DNA of 64,000 nucleotides from Candidatus Limosilactobacillus merdigallinarum (lineage in GTDB: Bacteria; Bacillota; Bacilli; Lactobacillales; Lactobacillaceae): positions 50,826-114,825 of the forward strand of contig DXFH01000013.1 of the NCBI GenBank assembly GCA_019114515.1, written 5' to 3'. Position numbers and translations under genes: made by a program. Below the pieces are notes generated by a model. It was not told the origin of the DNA. It searched no databases and saw nothing but the letters and a program-made list of their open reading frames with translations. Every line of letters begins with the position of its first letter. Position 1 is the stretch's first letter. Of this stretch, positions 37,676-47,408 are shown one piece after another.

Positions 37676-39541
37676 AGTAATAACGCACCTCCTGCATCGA
37701 CGGCTTTTCTCTCCGGTTAGCAAACATTAAAGCGTCACCGCAAAACGCACCATCGGTATGCCGGTCGTCAAAATCGCCACCGTAGCGCAGAACTTCTTTA
37801 CCCGTCACTGGATCATGTACTAACAGGGCTTTATCAATGTAATCCCAAATAAAGCCGCCGCAATCTTGCGGATACTCCTTTACCAGGTCAATGTAATCCT
37901 TCATGCCACCAACGGAATTCCCCATTGAATGCATATATTCACACTCTATAAATGGCTTTTCTGGGTGATTGCTCAGGTACTGGGTAACTTGTTTTGGCGG
38001 CAAATACATCCTGCTTTCAAAGTCCGACAAACGATCACGGTAAGATGGTCGTCGACAGACACCTTCATAGTGCACCAGCCGGTCAGGATCCGCATGTTTG
38101 TAAAAGTCATGCATGGCAACCAAATCGTCAACCGCGTATGATTCGTTACCTAACGACCAGAATAAGATACTGGTGTGATTTTTCAGTGTTTCATAATTGG
38201 TCCGTGCCTGGTCAACCACCGCGGCCTTCCACTGTGGCAGTGATCCTGGCACGTTATATGGTGGTTCAACCTGTCCCATCTTCTGCCAGCTGCCATGACT
38301 CTCTAAATTGGTTTCCGCCATCACGTAAATGCCGGCTCGATCGCACATATCGTACCATTCCAGACGGTCCGCATAGTGACAGGTCCGCACCGCATTGATA
38401 TGGTTCTTCTTAAAGGTATCAATATCGAAACGCATGTCGGCTAAACTGATGCAGCGACCAGTATGGCAGTCCCATTCATGCCGGTTGACCCCATTGATGA
38501 TTAACCGGAAACCGTTCAACAGCAGTACATGGTCGGATGAAATTGCTACCCGGCGAAAGCCAAACTGGTAAGGAACCACTTCTACTACCTGACCCTCATC
38601 ATCACGCAACGTAATCCATAATTGATAAAGGTAGGGATCGTTATTCGACCACGGATGAACATTTGCTATCCGTTCATTTGCAACCGTGACTTCTTCTGTG
38701 CTGGGATGGGTTTGCATTAATATTGGTTTGCCCTGTGCATCGTCTACTTCGATTACCACTTCGGTAAAGGCATCACCCATTAGTTTAACCGCCAAGTTAA
38801 AATGCCAGTGTGATTATCATTGGCCAACTGTGGTCGGATCGTTAAATATTCAACGTGCACTTCCGGCTGGGCCTTTAGCGTAACTGAGCGAAAGATCCAG
38901 GAAAAACGGAACATATCCTGATCTTCTAAATAAGAAGCTGTCGAATGCTTAAACACGGCCACCGCCATGAAGTTACCTTCGTCTTGCAGGTACGGAGTCA
39001 GGTCAAATTCACTAGCGGTGAAGCTATCTTCTGCGTAGCCCACAAAATGACCATTCAGCCATAGGTAGAAAGCACGTTCCACGCCCGCAAATTATACCCG
39101 CACCCGGCGATGACGTAGGCCGTCGGCAAGGTCAAAACGTCGGCAATAAAGCCCCACGGTATTATCAAGAGCTTGTGAGAAGCTGCCGGCACTCTCTGCT
39201 GGGTCATATGTCCCCGCTGGGCGCCGATATTCATGCCCTTCCCACGGATATAGGGTGTTGATATATTGAATCTGCGCATCATTATGTAATTCGATCATTC
39301 CGGGAACCGGGATTGTGCCGTAATCACGATGATCACTGGCGGGTTGATAAAAGGCTCCGGAATGTTAGGCGGATCCGCCGCAAATTTAAACTGCCATTCA
39401 CCATCTAATGATTGAAAAAAAACTCCTTTGGTGTGCACTCGCTTCTGTGCGATTGCGGTACCAACTATGATCGCTGTGTGCCGGTAATTGATTAACCCGG
39501 AAGGTTTCTGGATCATCTAACCATGACAACTGAGCTTTCAT
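37662..39541 (-). pseudogene. lacL: Beta-galactosidase large subunit LacL, multiply disrupted
   Basis: Starts MKAQLSWLDDPETFRVNQLP at ATG 39541 after AAAGGAG. Lesions in order: an extra T in an 8-T run (39415-39422), a missing T in a 4-T run (39349-39352), an in-frame TAA at 39092-39094 where NFAG is expected, and a frameshift near 38795-38815. From about 38795 on, the frame is intact and keeps both catalytic regions, LGNES (acid/base) and ECEYMHSMGN (nucleophile). At least four inactivating changes mean long-standing decay rather than a sequencing slip. Promoter and cre site are still recognisable. Confidence 0.93.
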
Positions 39542-39572
39542 TAACACCTACTCCTTTACTTGATATCACTTA

Positions 39573-39601
39573 TATTATAGCGCTTTCATCATTAGTGTCT
39601 A
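39573..39601 (-). promoter_or_regulatory. lacLM promoter with cre site
   Basis: On minus, TATAAT (39578-39573) has a TTAGAC 17 bp upstream. The spacer contains atgaaagcgctataa (39589-39575), a 14 of 15 match to the CcpA consensus, so the broken operon kept its catabolite-repression site. Confidence 0.6.
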
Positions 39602-39667
39602 ATAGGTGTTGATAATTATGCAAAATGCATTTACCAGATCTTTTGTAAATCATTGTTACTTGCAACA

Positions 39668-39703
39668 AAAAAGCCTTGATACATCGCTGTATCAAGGCTT
39701 TTT
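39668..39703. terminator. Bidirectional terminator after tRNA-Leu
   Basis: aaaaagccttgatac / gtatcaaggcttttt, a 15-bp stem with a 6-nt loop. Confidence 0.9.
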
Positions 39704-39714
39704 ACTATATGTTA

Positions 39715-39799
39715 TGCGGCCAAGAGGATTCGAACCTCCACGATCTCAACGATCACAAGATCCTTAATCTTGCGCGTCTGCCAATTCCGCCATGGCCGC
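39715..39799 (-). tRNA. tRNA-Leu(TAA)
   Basis: 85-nt class II tRNA: acceptor GCGGCCA / TGGCCGC plus A, D-arm GGCGGAATTGGCAGACGC, anticodon loop ATTAAGG (TAA), long variable arm, TTCGAATCC loop. CCA is not encoded. Last gene of the cluster that begins at the GntR regulator. Confidence 0.96.
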
Positions 39800-39844
39800 A
39801 TCAACACATTAAATCATATCAAAAATGCAGGTGCTTAGCAAGAA

Positions 39845-40312
39845 CTATTTTGCAGCAACGAACTGTTTCACCAGGCGAATGCGGCCACCACAACGCGCAC
39901 ACCGGAAGCGACGCACATTAAATCGTCGCCGGCGCCAAATTTGCGCACCACACTGCTGGCACTGATACAGGTAACGGTGCTTACTTCCCGCTAGTTTACT
40001 GGTCGGTGGGGCAAACCGTGAACCGCCAACTTGAGCCAACAATTGGCGAAAATCATGATCACGGTGCTGGTAGCCATGGCCTGTTAAATGAAGGTGGTAA
40101 TGGCACAATTCGTGTAAGACTACTCCTTTTAAAGTAGTCAGATTATACTCCGTTAACATTAACGGGTTGATATCGATATGGTGATCGCCTAAATGATAAC
40201 GACCACCCGTGGTCCGCAAACGACGGTTAAAGAAAATTTCATGGGTAAATGGCCGCCAAAAATACTGTAATGACCATTGTTCGGTTAACTGTTGCAGTTC
40301 AGCGTTAGTCAT
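39845..40312 (-). CDS. SprT-family protein (Zn metalloprotease-like)
   Basis: 155 aa. HELCHYHLH is the HExxH-type zinc site; the C-terminus has two CxxC pairs (CQQCGAQ, CARCGGR) forming a zinc ribbon. Function in Firmicutes is not established. The ATG at 40312 overlaps the end of tex by 8 bp. Confidence 0.9.
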   Translation of the reverse strand: MTNAELQQLTEQWSLQYFWRPFTHEIFFNRRLRTTGGRYHLGDHHIDINPLMLTEYNLTTLKGVVLHELCHYHLHLTGHGYQHRDHDFRQLLAQVGGSRFAPPTSKLAGSKHRYLYQCQQCGAQIWRRRRFNVRRFRCARCGGRIRLVKQFVAAK

Positions 40313-42476
40313 TATGGTCAGGATTCACCATTGTCAGTTGAATCCGTTGCCGATCATGATCGACGTCCAGTACCCATACCGTGACAATATCACCAACGGA
40401 AACAATCTGCCGTGGGTCTTTGATGAACTTCTTAGTTAGATGCGAAATATGGACCAGGCCGTCATGCTTTACGCCGATATCCACAAAGGCACCGAAGTCC
40501 ACGACATTCCGGACAGTTCCTTGCAGCTTCATGCCAGGTTTCAAGTCATCAATTGTCACCACATCCGTCCGTAAAAGTGGAGACGGCATCTGGTCACGTA
40601 AGTCACGCCCTGGCTTCTGGAGGTTGGTGATAACGTCTTTTACGGTATCAAGCCCAAATTGCTCGGTGACAAAGGCTTGGGGGTGTACTTGGGCGAGCTT
40701 CTCATTAGCGTGATAACTACCGAGTTCATCCGCGCTTACGCCCGCTTTTACCAAGATGTCCTTAGCTAAACCATAGCTTTCGGGGTGAATGTCCGTGTTA
40801 TCCAGCGGGTTCTGACCGTCAATGATCCGCAAAAAGCCGACCGCTTGCTGGTAAGCTTTTGGTCCCAGCCGCTTGACATCCATCAATTGTGAACGGTTAG
40901 TGTATGGCCCGTTCTCATTGCGGTAAGCAACGATATTGCTGGCCATGGTCGAACTCAAGCCCGAAATATGGGTCAAAAGCTGCACGCTAGCTGTGTTGAG
41001 ATTAACGCCCACGCGGTTGACTGCCCGTTCAACTACCGCCCCTAATTCATCCTTGAGTTCACCCTTAGGCAAGTCATGCTGGTATTGGCCAACCCCGATT
41101 GCTTGCGGATCAATCTTGACTAATTCGGCTAACGGATCTTGTAGACGCCGGCCAATACTGATGGCGGATCGTTTTTCGACTGGTAACTCAGGAAATTCGT
41201 CTCGCGCGGTCTTGCTGGCGGAATAGACCGATGCGCCCGCTTCATTGACAATCACGTAGTACACTGGCCTACTCAGCTTATGCAACGCCTGCGCAACGAA
41301 CTGTTCCGATTCCCGGCTAGCCGTCCCATTACCGATCGCAATCATTTCCACATGATACTTTTCCAGCAAGTCCAAAAAGGCTGGTTCAGCAGCTGCACGT
41401 TGCTTTTCGGACGCCGGTTTGTGCGGATAAATCACGGCGGTCGTGAGCAGTTTACCAGACGGATCAATCACGGCCAACTTACAGCCCGTTCGGTAAGCGG
41501 GGTCAAAGCCCAAAACGGTGCGCCCCTTCATTGGTGCCTGCATTAACAGGTTATACAAGTTTTCGCCAAACACCTTGATCGCCTGTTGATCGGCATTATC
41601 GGTCAGCGTTTGCCGGATTTCTCGTTCGATTGCTGGCTGCAGAAACCTCTTATAAGCATCCGTAGCCGCAGCCATCACGAATTTCGTTGCGTCATTTTCC
41701 GCATGTGAACGAATCAGCCGGAAACACAGGTAATTAATAACCGTTTCTTCGTCGTTTCTTACGTGGACGCGGAGGACTTTCTCCTTTTCACCCCGGTTAA
41801 TTGCCAGTGTTCGATAAGAGGTCATGTCGCTCACATCGGCCTTAAAGTCGTAGTACTGCTGGTATACGCCCTGTTCATCTAATTCTTTACCCTTACTGGT
41901 AACTTTGCTCTCTACCCAGCCATGGTTTGCAGTGTAATTTCTTAGCCAACCACGGACCGTGCTCATTTCACTAATGGCTTCAGCCAAAATCTCATGTGCA
42001 CCATCAAGAGCTGCTTGGGCATTTGGGACATCATCGTTGACAAAATCGGCTGCTTTCGCCGTCAACGAGCTATCTGGATATGTCAGCAGCCAGTTAGCCA
42101 ATGGTGCTAACCCATGTTCACGAGCCTGCTGTGCCTTTGTCCGTCGCTTCTTCTTGTAAGGCAGGTAAAGGTCTTCGACTGCACTCAATTCCTTAGCATT
42201 TAAAATGGCCGCCTTCAAACTGTCATTTAATTTGCCCTGCTCATCAATCAGCTTGACCACAGCCTGTTTACGGTCGCTTAGTTCCTGTTCCTTATGATAG
42301 GTTTCCTGAATATCTTGCAGCTGTACTTCATCCAGGGCACCAGTCATTTCCTTTCGATAACGGGCGATGAAGGGGATGGTGTTGCCTTTATCCATTAATT
42401 GCAGTGCGGCAGTGACTTGCTTATTACGCAAGCCATCCATTTTTGCTGCTACCGCTTGGACTACCGTCTCTTCCAT
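40305..42476 (-). CDS. tex: Tex-family RNA-binding transcription accessory protein
   Basis: About 723 aa. N-terminal Tex domain, YqgF-like fold (GFDPAYRTGCKLAVID), helix-hairpin-helix segments (NTASVQLLTHISGLSSTMA) and a C-terminal S1 domain (GMKLQGTVRNVVDFGAFVDIG). Start ATG 42476 overlaps the nadE stop in TAATG. The upstream GTG at 42494 is less likely. Confidence 0.95.
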   Translation of the reverse strand: MEETVVQAVAAKMDGLRNKQVTAALQLMDKGNTIPFIARYRKEMTGALDEVQLQDIQETYHKEQELSDRKQAVVKLIDEQGKLNDSLKAAILNAKELSAVEDLYLPYKKKRRTKAQQAREHGLAPLANWLLTYPDSSLTAKAADFVNDDVPNAQAALDGAHEILAEAISEMSTVRGWLRNYTANHGWVESKVTSKGKELDEQGVYQQYYDFKADVSDMTSYRTLAINRGEKEKVLRVHVRNDEETVINYLCFRLIRSHAENDATKFVMAAATDAYKRFLQPAIEREIRQTLTDNADQQAIKVFGENLYNLLMQAPMKGRTVLGFDPAYRTGCKLAVIDPSGKLLTTAVIYPHKPASEKQRAAAEPAFLDLLEKYHVEMIAIGNGTASRESEQFVAQALHKLSRPVYYVIVNEAGASVYSASKTARDEFPELPVEKRSAISIGRRLQDPLAELVKIDPQAIGVGQYQHDLPKGELKDELGAVVERAVNRVGVNLNTASVQLLTHISGLSSTMASNIVAYRNENGPYTNRSQLMDVKRLGPKAYQQAVGFLRIIDGQNPLDNTDIHPESYGLAKDILVKAGVSADELGSYHANEKLAQVHPQAFVTEQFGLDTVKDVITNLQKPGRDLRDQMPSPLLRTDVVTIDDLKPGMKLQGTVRNVVDFGAFVDIGVKHDGLVHISHLTKKFIKDPRQIVSVGDIVTVWVLDVDHDRQRIQLTMVNPDHND

Positions 42477-43312
42477 TACAGTGACTCCTTCCACCAGCTG
42501 TCCACTGGGCTCACTGGCAAATGACGCTTATGCCGCGTCTTTATAAACCATGCTTCAATCTTCTTGGCTGCTGCTTCACTAACATCTTTGCCTTCTAAGT
42601 AATCGTCAATATCGTGATAGCTAACTCCTAAAGCAGCTTCATCTGGCAAAGCCGGCCGGTCTTCTTCCAGATCAGCAGTTGGTGTTTTCTCGTACAAATG
42701 TGCGGGGGCATTCAAGTATTCCATCAATTGACGACCCTGACGTTTATCCAACTGATACAATGGTGTAATGTCAGCCCCGCCGTCACCGAATTTGGTATAG
42801 AAGCCCGTTACCGCTTCGGCCGCGTGATCCGTACCAACAACAGCACCACGGTGAGCAGTGGCAATTGCATACTGGACAATCATCCGTTCACGGGCTTTAA
42901 TATTCCCCTTATTGAAATCGGTAATCTGGATACCGGCAGTCGTTAACTCCTTAACCATCGCATCAACAGCTGGTTGGATATTGACTCGCACCACATGATC
43001 AGGATGGATAAAGTCATTGATGGCACTCATGGCGTCCTCTTCATCCGCTTGTTGCCCATAAGGCAGACGGACGGCATAAAACTGGTAGCCGTCATCACCA
43101 GTCTCCTTTCGCAGGCCTTCAACAGCGAGCTGCGACAGGCGGCCCGCTAAAGAAGAATCCTGACCGCCAGAAATCCCTAGCGTCAAAGTCTTCATCCCCG
43201 TTGTGCGTAAGTAATCCTGCAGGAATTGAACCCGTCGCTGCACTTCATGTTCCGGATTAATTTGTGGCTGCACATGTAATGACTGAATAATCGTTGCTTG
43301 TAATTTTCGCAT
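42476..43312 (-). CDS. nadE: NH3-dependent NAD+ synthetase
   Basis: 278 aa. Amidates nicotinate adenine dinucleotide to NAD+. ATP-PPase P-loop [15 protein letters not shown]; no glutaminase domain, so ammonia is the likely donor. Nine bp after pncB, with which it forms a nicotinate-to-NAD salvage pair (nadD is not in the window). Confidence 0.96.
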   Translation of the reverse strand: MRKLQATIIQSLHVQPQINPEHEVQRRVQFLQDYLRTTGMKTLTLGISGGQDSSLAGRLSQLAVEGLRKETGDDGYQFYAVRLPYGQQADEEDAMSAINDFIHPDHVVRVNIQPAVDAMVKELTTAGIQITDFNKGNIKARERMIVQYAIATAHRGAVVGTDHAAEAVTGFYTKFGDGGADITPLYQLDKRQGRQLMEYLNAPAHLYEKTPTADLEEDRPALPDEAALGVSYHDIDDYLEGKDVSEAAAKKIEAWFIKTRHKRHLPVSPVDSWWKESL

Positions 43313-43321
43313 ATTTAACTC

Positions 43322-44785
43322 CTAATGCAATTTCCGTACGTACTCGTGAATTTGCTTGATCATCTTCATCTTGTTATCGTAGCACTTCTGCGACAGGTCG
43401 ACTGGGTAAACTTCTGGATTGAGATCGCGCCGGTATTCATCCCATAAGCGGTCCATGTGTCCTTGCCGCGCATCATGAATTTCCTTTAGGGTCGGTTCTT
43501 CATAAACCTGCTTACCGTCGACAAAGATATCCTGTAATAGTGGCCGGGCAGTAAAGTCCGTGACCGTCTTATTCAAGAAAGTGTAGTTGGGATCAAACAT
43601 GTACAGTGAATCCAGTTTCCGTGGGTCTTCGCCGACCAGAGTTACCAAGTCACCTTCGTTTTTGCCGTCCTTCTTATCATTGATTCGCCAAACCTGGTGC
43701 TTGCCTGGTGTGGACATCTTAGCGACGTTGTTCGATAGCTTCATCGTGTCCACCATTTCACCGTCCGCATTTTCCACTGACACCATCTTGTAAACTGCCC
43801 CTAACGTTGGCTGGTCCATTGCCGTGATCAGTTTAGTGCCGATTCCCCAAGCATCAATCTTGGCACCTTGGGTCTTCAAGTTCAGGATGGTCTTTTCATC
43901 AAGGTCGTTAGAAGCCACAATCTTGACGTTTGGATAACCCGCATCATCCAGCATTTGCCGGACCTTCTTGGAAAGGTAGGCCATGTCGCCAGAGTCGATC
44001 CGAACGGCCTTGAAGTTGATCTTATCACCCATCTCGTTGGCTACCCGGATAGCACTCGGCACACCGCTGCGAAGGGTATCAAAAGTGTCCACTAAGAAAG
44101 TACAATCGTGATGGGTTTGCGCATAAGCTTTAAACGCTTCGTAATCGTTCATATAAGTTTGTACTAAGGCGTGTGCGTGTGTTCCGGCAATTGGAATGCC
44201 AAATAGCTTGCCTGCCCGTACATTACTGGTAGAGTCGAAACCGCCAATGTAGGCTGCTCGGGTTCCCCACAAAGCAGCGTCAAATTCCTGGGCCCGCCGC
44301 GTACCAAATTCCATTACTGGCTGATCGCCAACAATGTTCTTAATACGGGCTGCTTTGGTGGCAACCACAATCTGGTAGTTGACAATGTTTAGCAAAGCAG
44401 TTTCTACTAACTGAGTTTCCAGTAAAGTGCCTTCTACCTGGATAATCGGTTCATGATTAAAGACCAATTCTCCTTCGACCATGCTGCGCACTGTGCCGTG
44501 GAATTCAAAGTTCGCTAAGTAGTCAATAAATTCATCATCAAAAAAGCCCGTGGAGTGCAAATATTCAATATCGCTCTTAGTAAAGTGCAAGTTGTTTAAA
44601 TAACGAATAATATGACTTAAGCCCGCAAAAACGGCATAACCATTTTCAAATGGCATTTTCCGAAAGAAAACTTCAAAAACAGCGTGCCGGTTACCGATTC
44701 CTTGCCGCCAATAAGTCTGCATCATTGATAGTTCATAAGCATCCGTCTGTAACGTCAAGCTGTCATCAGGATATAAGTACTTCAT
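43322..44785 (-). CDS. pncB: Nicotinate phosphoribosyltransferase
   Basis: 487 aa. Makes nicotinate mononucleotide from nicotinate and PRPP. The N-terminus LTLQTDAYELSMMQTYWRQG, FGTRRAQEFDAALWGTRAAY and VRIDSGDMAYLSKKVR are conserved. GGGGAAGAG precedes the ATG. Lies 21 bp after the GntR regulator. Confidence 0.96.
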   Translation of the reverse strand: MKYLYPDDSLTLQTDAYELSMMQTYWRQGIGNRHAVFEVFFRKMPFENGYAVFAGLSHIIRYLNNLHFTKSDIEYLHSTGFFDDEFIDYLANFEFHGTVRSMVEGELVFNHEPIIQVEGTLLETQLVETALLNIVNYQIVVATKAARIKNIVGDQPVMEFGTRRAQEFDAALWGTRAAYIGGFDSTSNVRAGKLFGIPIAGTHAHALVQTYMNDYEAFKAYAQTHHDCTFLVDTFDTLRSGVPSAIRVANEMGDKINFKAVRIDSGDMAYLSKKVRQMLDDAGYPNVKIVASNDLDEKTILNLKTQGAKIDAWGIGTKLITAMDQPTLGAVYKMVSVENADGEMVDTMKLSNNVAKMSTPGKHQVWRINDKKDGKNEGDLVTLVGEDPRKLDSLYMFDPNYTFLNKTVTDFTARPLLQDIFVDGKQVYEEPTLKEIHDARQGHMDRLWDEYRRDLNPEVYPVDLSQKCYDNKMKMIKQIHEYVRKLH

Positions 44786-44806
44786 TTTTTCTCTTCCCCT
44801 ATATGA

Positions 44807-45508
44807 TTACTTCTCCAGTACAAATTCAAATCGACTGCCTACATACTGGGTGTGCACATACTCAAATGGCCGCCCATCTTGCAGGTAGGAAATCTGTGTC
44901 ATCCTCAGCAATGCATCACCCCGGCGAATATCCAGGTAGTTAGCAATCTTTTCGGTGGCATTGGTAGCTGAAACGGCCTGAGTGGCATGCCCAGGATGAA
45001 GTTCAGCCTTCTCCTCCAACGTGCGGTAGAAAGACGAGGTAACCTCTTTTTTACTGAAGTTGGCTACTAAATCGGCCGGCACCGTCGCCACTTCGTAACA
45101 GATTGGCACTCCGGAGCCATAGCGTACACGCTCCATTCTCAGTACCCGTTCGCCTGCCTTCAACTTAAGTCTTTTCGCTTCAGTCTTTGATGGCACGGTT
45201 AAGTGATAGGAAATCGTCTTGCTAGAAGGCTCTTTCCCCTGTGCTTTCATCAGTTCCGTAAAGCTTGTGACCCCGGACATCTTCTCTTGAACTTTCTGGT
45301 TGGCCACAAACGTACCAGAACCAACCCGGCGCTCCAAAACTCCTTCATCAACTAGTGTCTGGATAGCCTCCCGCAGGGTCATGCGACTGACGCCAAATTC
45401 ACCAGCCAAAACCCGTTCAGCCGGAATCTTTTCACCAACCTGCCATTTACCCTGTTCAATATTTGCCTGCAACTGGTTGTGAATCTGAATGTAAACTGGT
45501 GAACTCAT
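44807..45508 (-). CDS. GntR-family transcriptional regulator (HutC/UTRA subfamily)
   Basis: 233 aa. Winged-helix N-domain (AGEFGVSRMTLREAIQTLVDEGVL) and a UTRA effector domain. The ligand is not evident from sequence; a NagR/YvoA-type operator (TGGTCTAAACCA) at its own promoter suggests a sugar-phosphate effector, but the operon encodes NAD salvage. Start ATG 45508 with GGGAGG upstream; an earlier in-frame codon at 45526 is not needed. First gene of a five-protein cluster ending in tRNA-Leu. Confidence 0.85.
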   Translation of the reverse strand: MSSPVYIQIHNQLQANIEQGKWQVGEKIPAERVLAGEFGVSRMTLREAIQTLVDEGVLERRVGSGTFVANQKVQEKMSGVTSFTELMKAQGKEPSSKTISYHLTVPSKTEAKRLKLKAGERVLRMERVRYGSGVPICYEVATVPADLVANFSKKEVTSSFYRTLEEKAELHPGHATQAVSATNATEKIANYLDIRRGDALLRMTQISYLQDGRPFEYVHTQYVGSRFEFVLEK

Positions 45509-45538
45509 TGTGAAACCTCCCTGCAAATTTGCTTCTTA

Positions 45539-45571
45539 GTGTACCACCATTTGCTAATGGTCTAAACCACC
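45539..45571 (-). promoter_or_regulatory. Promoter and palindromic operator of the GntR regulator
   Basis: TGGTCTAAACCA (45558-45569) is a palindrome apart from one pair and resembles NagR/YvoA sites (TGGTCTAGACCA). On minus the -35 TTAGAC lies inside it and TACACT (45544-45539) is 16 bp further, so binding would block the promoter; autoregulation is likely. Confidence 0.55.
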
Positions 45572-45587
45572 GATAGAACTTTATTAC

Positions 45588-45633
45588 CAAAAAACGGGGC
45601 TGCAACTAGTTTGCACTCAGTTGTCGTCCCGTC
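45588..45633 (-). terminator. Terminator of the UPF0340-like gene
   Basis: acggg / cccgt with inner gcaact / agttg pairing; on minus followed by TTTTTTGG. Confidence 0.75.
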
Positions 45634-45652
45634 AATGACTTTTCGTTACTTA

Positions 45653-46228
45653 TTAATGCTTTTCGTTGAATGGGTCCCAGGTATACTTAGCCCGTGCGCC
45701 ACCAATCAACTTCGGCCGTGAGCTCAAGTAAGTCGTGTGCGCATGACCCACTTCGGTGACAGAAGTCCGGATTGGCAGTTGCACAAACTTAACCTGCATA
45801 CCAATGGAAGTGTCGCCAATATCCATGCCACCCTTGGCTTGAACGTGTTCTACTTCAATTGGGTCCTCAAAGTTTTCAAAAGCAGCAATCTGGCCGGAAC
45901 CACCAGCATGAATTTGTGGAAAGACCGTTACTTCTTCCAAACCAAATTTCTCAGCAACGGACCGTTCCACCACTAATGCCCGGTTCAAATGCTGACAGCC
46001 TTGTACAGCTAAATGAATGCCCAATGGCCGCAAAACAGAAATAATCGTCTTGATAATGGCACGGCCTACCGCAATGCTAGGGTCCATCCCAATTTCATGG
46101 CCAATTACTTCACTGGTGCTTAGGCCGACGACAAACAGGTCGCCCTTCTTAATATGGCCCTTGTCCAAAGCCTCGGTCAAACCTGTCTTTACTTGCTGCT
46201 TAATTTGTTCGAGTTGTTCGTCAGTCAT
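45653..46228 (-). CDS. UPF0340/TIGR01440-family protein (YwlG-like)
   Basis: 191 aa, starting MTDEQLEQIKQQVKTGLTEA and containing FVVGLSTSEVIGHEIGMDPS and GIHLAVQGCQHLNRALV, hallmarks of the family. Function unknown. GAGAGG upstream; own terminator downstream. Confidence 0.9.
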   Translation of the reverse strand: MTDEQLEQIKQQVKTGLTEALDKGHIKKGDLFVVGLSTSEVIGHEIGMDPSIAVGRAIIKTIISVLRPLGIHLAVQGCQHLNRALVVERSVAEKFGLEEVTVFPQIHAGGSGQIAAFENFEDPIEVEHVQAKGGMDIGDTSIGMQVKFVQLPIRTSVTEVGHAHTTYLSSRPKLIGGARAKYTWDPFNEKH

Positions 46229-46449
46229 GTTAAATCTACCTCTCTATGACAAAGTTGATATCTCATTTCCATCATTAATTATAAAGCACAATAACTATTT
46301 TTTGATAGCAAATTGAAGCCTGAAAGCCATCACATTAATCAACAATTGCTGATATTAGCGAGTATTGCCTGTTAATAAATACTTGCAAAAATAATATGTT
46401 CATTTTGCACTATGGCTCCATCAACTGCCAATCGGTAAGTCAATCAAAA

Positions 46450-47091
46450 TTACAATTTATTTAGCCGATCAATCCAGGACTGCGTACCGGCATCTTTGGC
46501 TGTACTCAAGCTCTTATTGAATGGCTGCAAGAGCTGTCGCACAATCGTCCAATTAATCTGTTTATCGGTCAAAATTTGCTGTTGCAACTTTTGCGCCATC
46601 AACTGCTGTAAATTTTTATTCTGCGTATTTACCAACGTAATCGCAGCTGCCTGTTTGCCTAACAATTCAGCAATTAGTTGGTCTAACTTCTCTTGATCAA
46701 CAGGTTGCTTAAGTAGAATCCGTCGAGCAAGCGGGACCGCTGGAATTTCTCGCTGACAGAAATGCATTATCGTATTCCATGAATCACTTAAAAGCTGAAA
46801 GAATTGCCATGGCACCCGTCCAAGACAATACTGCAGGGTTTCTGCGACTGCTTTTGCCATATAACCATCCGTCTTTTGTAGACGTGGCACAAGCTCCTGC
46901 AAAAAGCGTTGATCGCTCTCAGCCGTCATTGCTGACAAATCCTTTTTGCTGGTTAACGCAAAACGAGCAAGGACAAAATCACTGAACTGCTGATCGGCAA
47001 TCATTCGTCCCGGCTGTCTTTTACCACGTTGACGCACTGACTTAACATGGCTCTGACGTTTGCTTTGCGCATACTGGCCTTGTTTAGGCAT
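46450..47091 (-). CDS. Conserved-type hypothetical protein
   Basis: 213 aa, not recognised. Basic N-terminus (MPKQGQYAQSKRQSHVKSVR), then mostly alpha-helical with many Gln and Leu, and no membrane segment. Start ATG 47091 follows GAAGGGAAGG. The frame stays open through the two tRNA genes upstream, which is a chance extension. No close downstream gene. Confidence 0.65.
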   Translation of the reverse strand: MPKQGQYAQSKRQSHVKSVRQRGKRQPGRMIADQQFSDFVLARFALTSKKDLSAMTAESDQRFLQELVPRLQKTDGYMAKAVAETLQYCLGRVPWQFFQLLSDSWNTIMHFCQREIPAVPLARRILLKQPVDQEKLDQLIAELLGKQAAAITLVNTQNKNLQQLMAQKLQQQILTDKQINWTIVRQLLQPFNKSLSTAKDAGTQSWIDRLNKL

Positions 47092-47121
47092 TATGGGCCT
47101 TCCCTTCTTTATTCCTGGGTA

Positions 47122-47149
47122 CAAAAAAAGCCGCCACAGTGTGACGACT
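47122..47149 (-). terminator. Terminator after tRNA-Tyr and tRNA-Gln
   Basis: agtcgtca / tggcggct stem (8 pairs, two G-U) with CACTG loop, then TTTTTTT on minus; 30 bp before the next gene. Confidence 0.8.
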
Positions 47150-47156
47150 TTGACAG

Positions 47157-47228
47157 TTGGGCTAGCTGGATTCGAACCAGCGCATGACGGTACCAAAAAC
47201 CGTTGCCTTACCGCTTGGCTATAGCCCA
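47157..47228 (-). tRNA. tRNA-Gln(TTG)
   Basis: 72 nt; acceptor TGGGCTA / TAGCCCA plus A, anticodon stem ACGGT/ACCGT with loop TTTTGGT (TTG), T-loop TTCGAATC. Seven bp after tRNA-Tyr. Confidence 0.95.
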
Positions 47229-47235
47229 ATAATAA

Positions 47236-47318
47236 TGGAGGAGGACGGATTCGAACCGCCGAACCCGAAGGAATGGATTTACGGTCCATCGCGTTTAGCC
47301 AGACTTCGCTACTCCTCC
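47236..47318 (-). tRNA. tRNA-Tyr(GTA)
   Basis: 83-nt class II tRNA; acceptor GGAGGAG / CTCCTCC plus A, anticodon GTA in GACCGTAAATCC, long variable arm TTCCTTCGGGTTC. A TATAAT at 47353-47348 (minus) lies 30 bp upstream next to an 11-bp palindrome. Confidence 0.96.
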
Positions 47319-47320
47319 AT

Positions 47321-47353
47321 AATATCCGTTAGCCATAACTAACGGATATTATA
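47321..47353 (-). promoter_or_regulatory. Palindrome and -10 hexamer upstream of the tRNA pair
   Basis: aatatccgtta / taacggatatt (47321-47350) forms an 11-bp stem; TATAAT (minus) overlaps its outer end. No convincing -35. Possibly the tRNA promoter start region or a terminator-like hairpin after dtpT. Confidence 0.4.
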
Positions 47354-47408
47354 ATACACAAGTTAATTGGTAAATGCAATACTTTTTTCCGAACTTTTTT
47401 GGCGGAAA

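Noticed and set aside
9577..39094. TGA read as tryptophan (genetic code change) to explain two conserved Trp positions with TGA
   Set aside because: Both genes also carry frameshifts or are part of broken operons, and TGA ends normal frames in the window (the leader peptide, for example). Ordinary G-to-A decay is simpler.
47092..47289. N-terminal extension of the 46.4-kb ORF to 47289
   Set aside because: It runs through tRNA-Gln and tRNA-Tyr; the start at 47091 has a ribosome-binding site.
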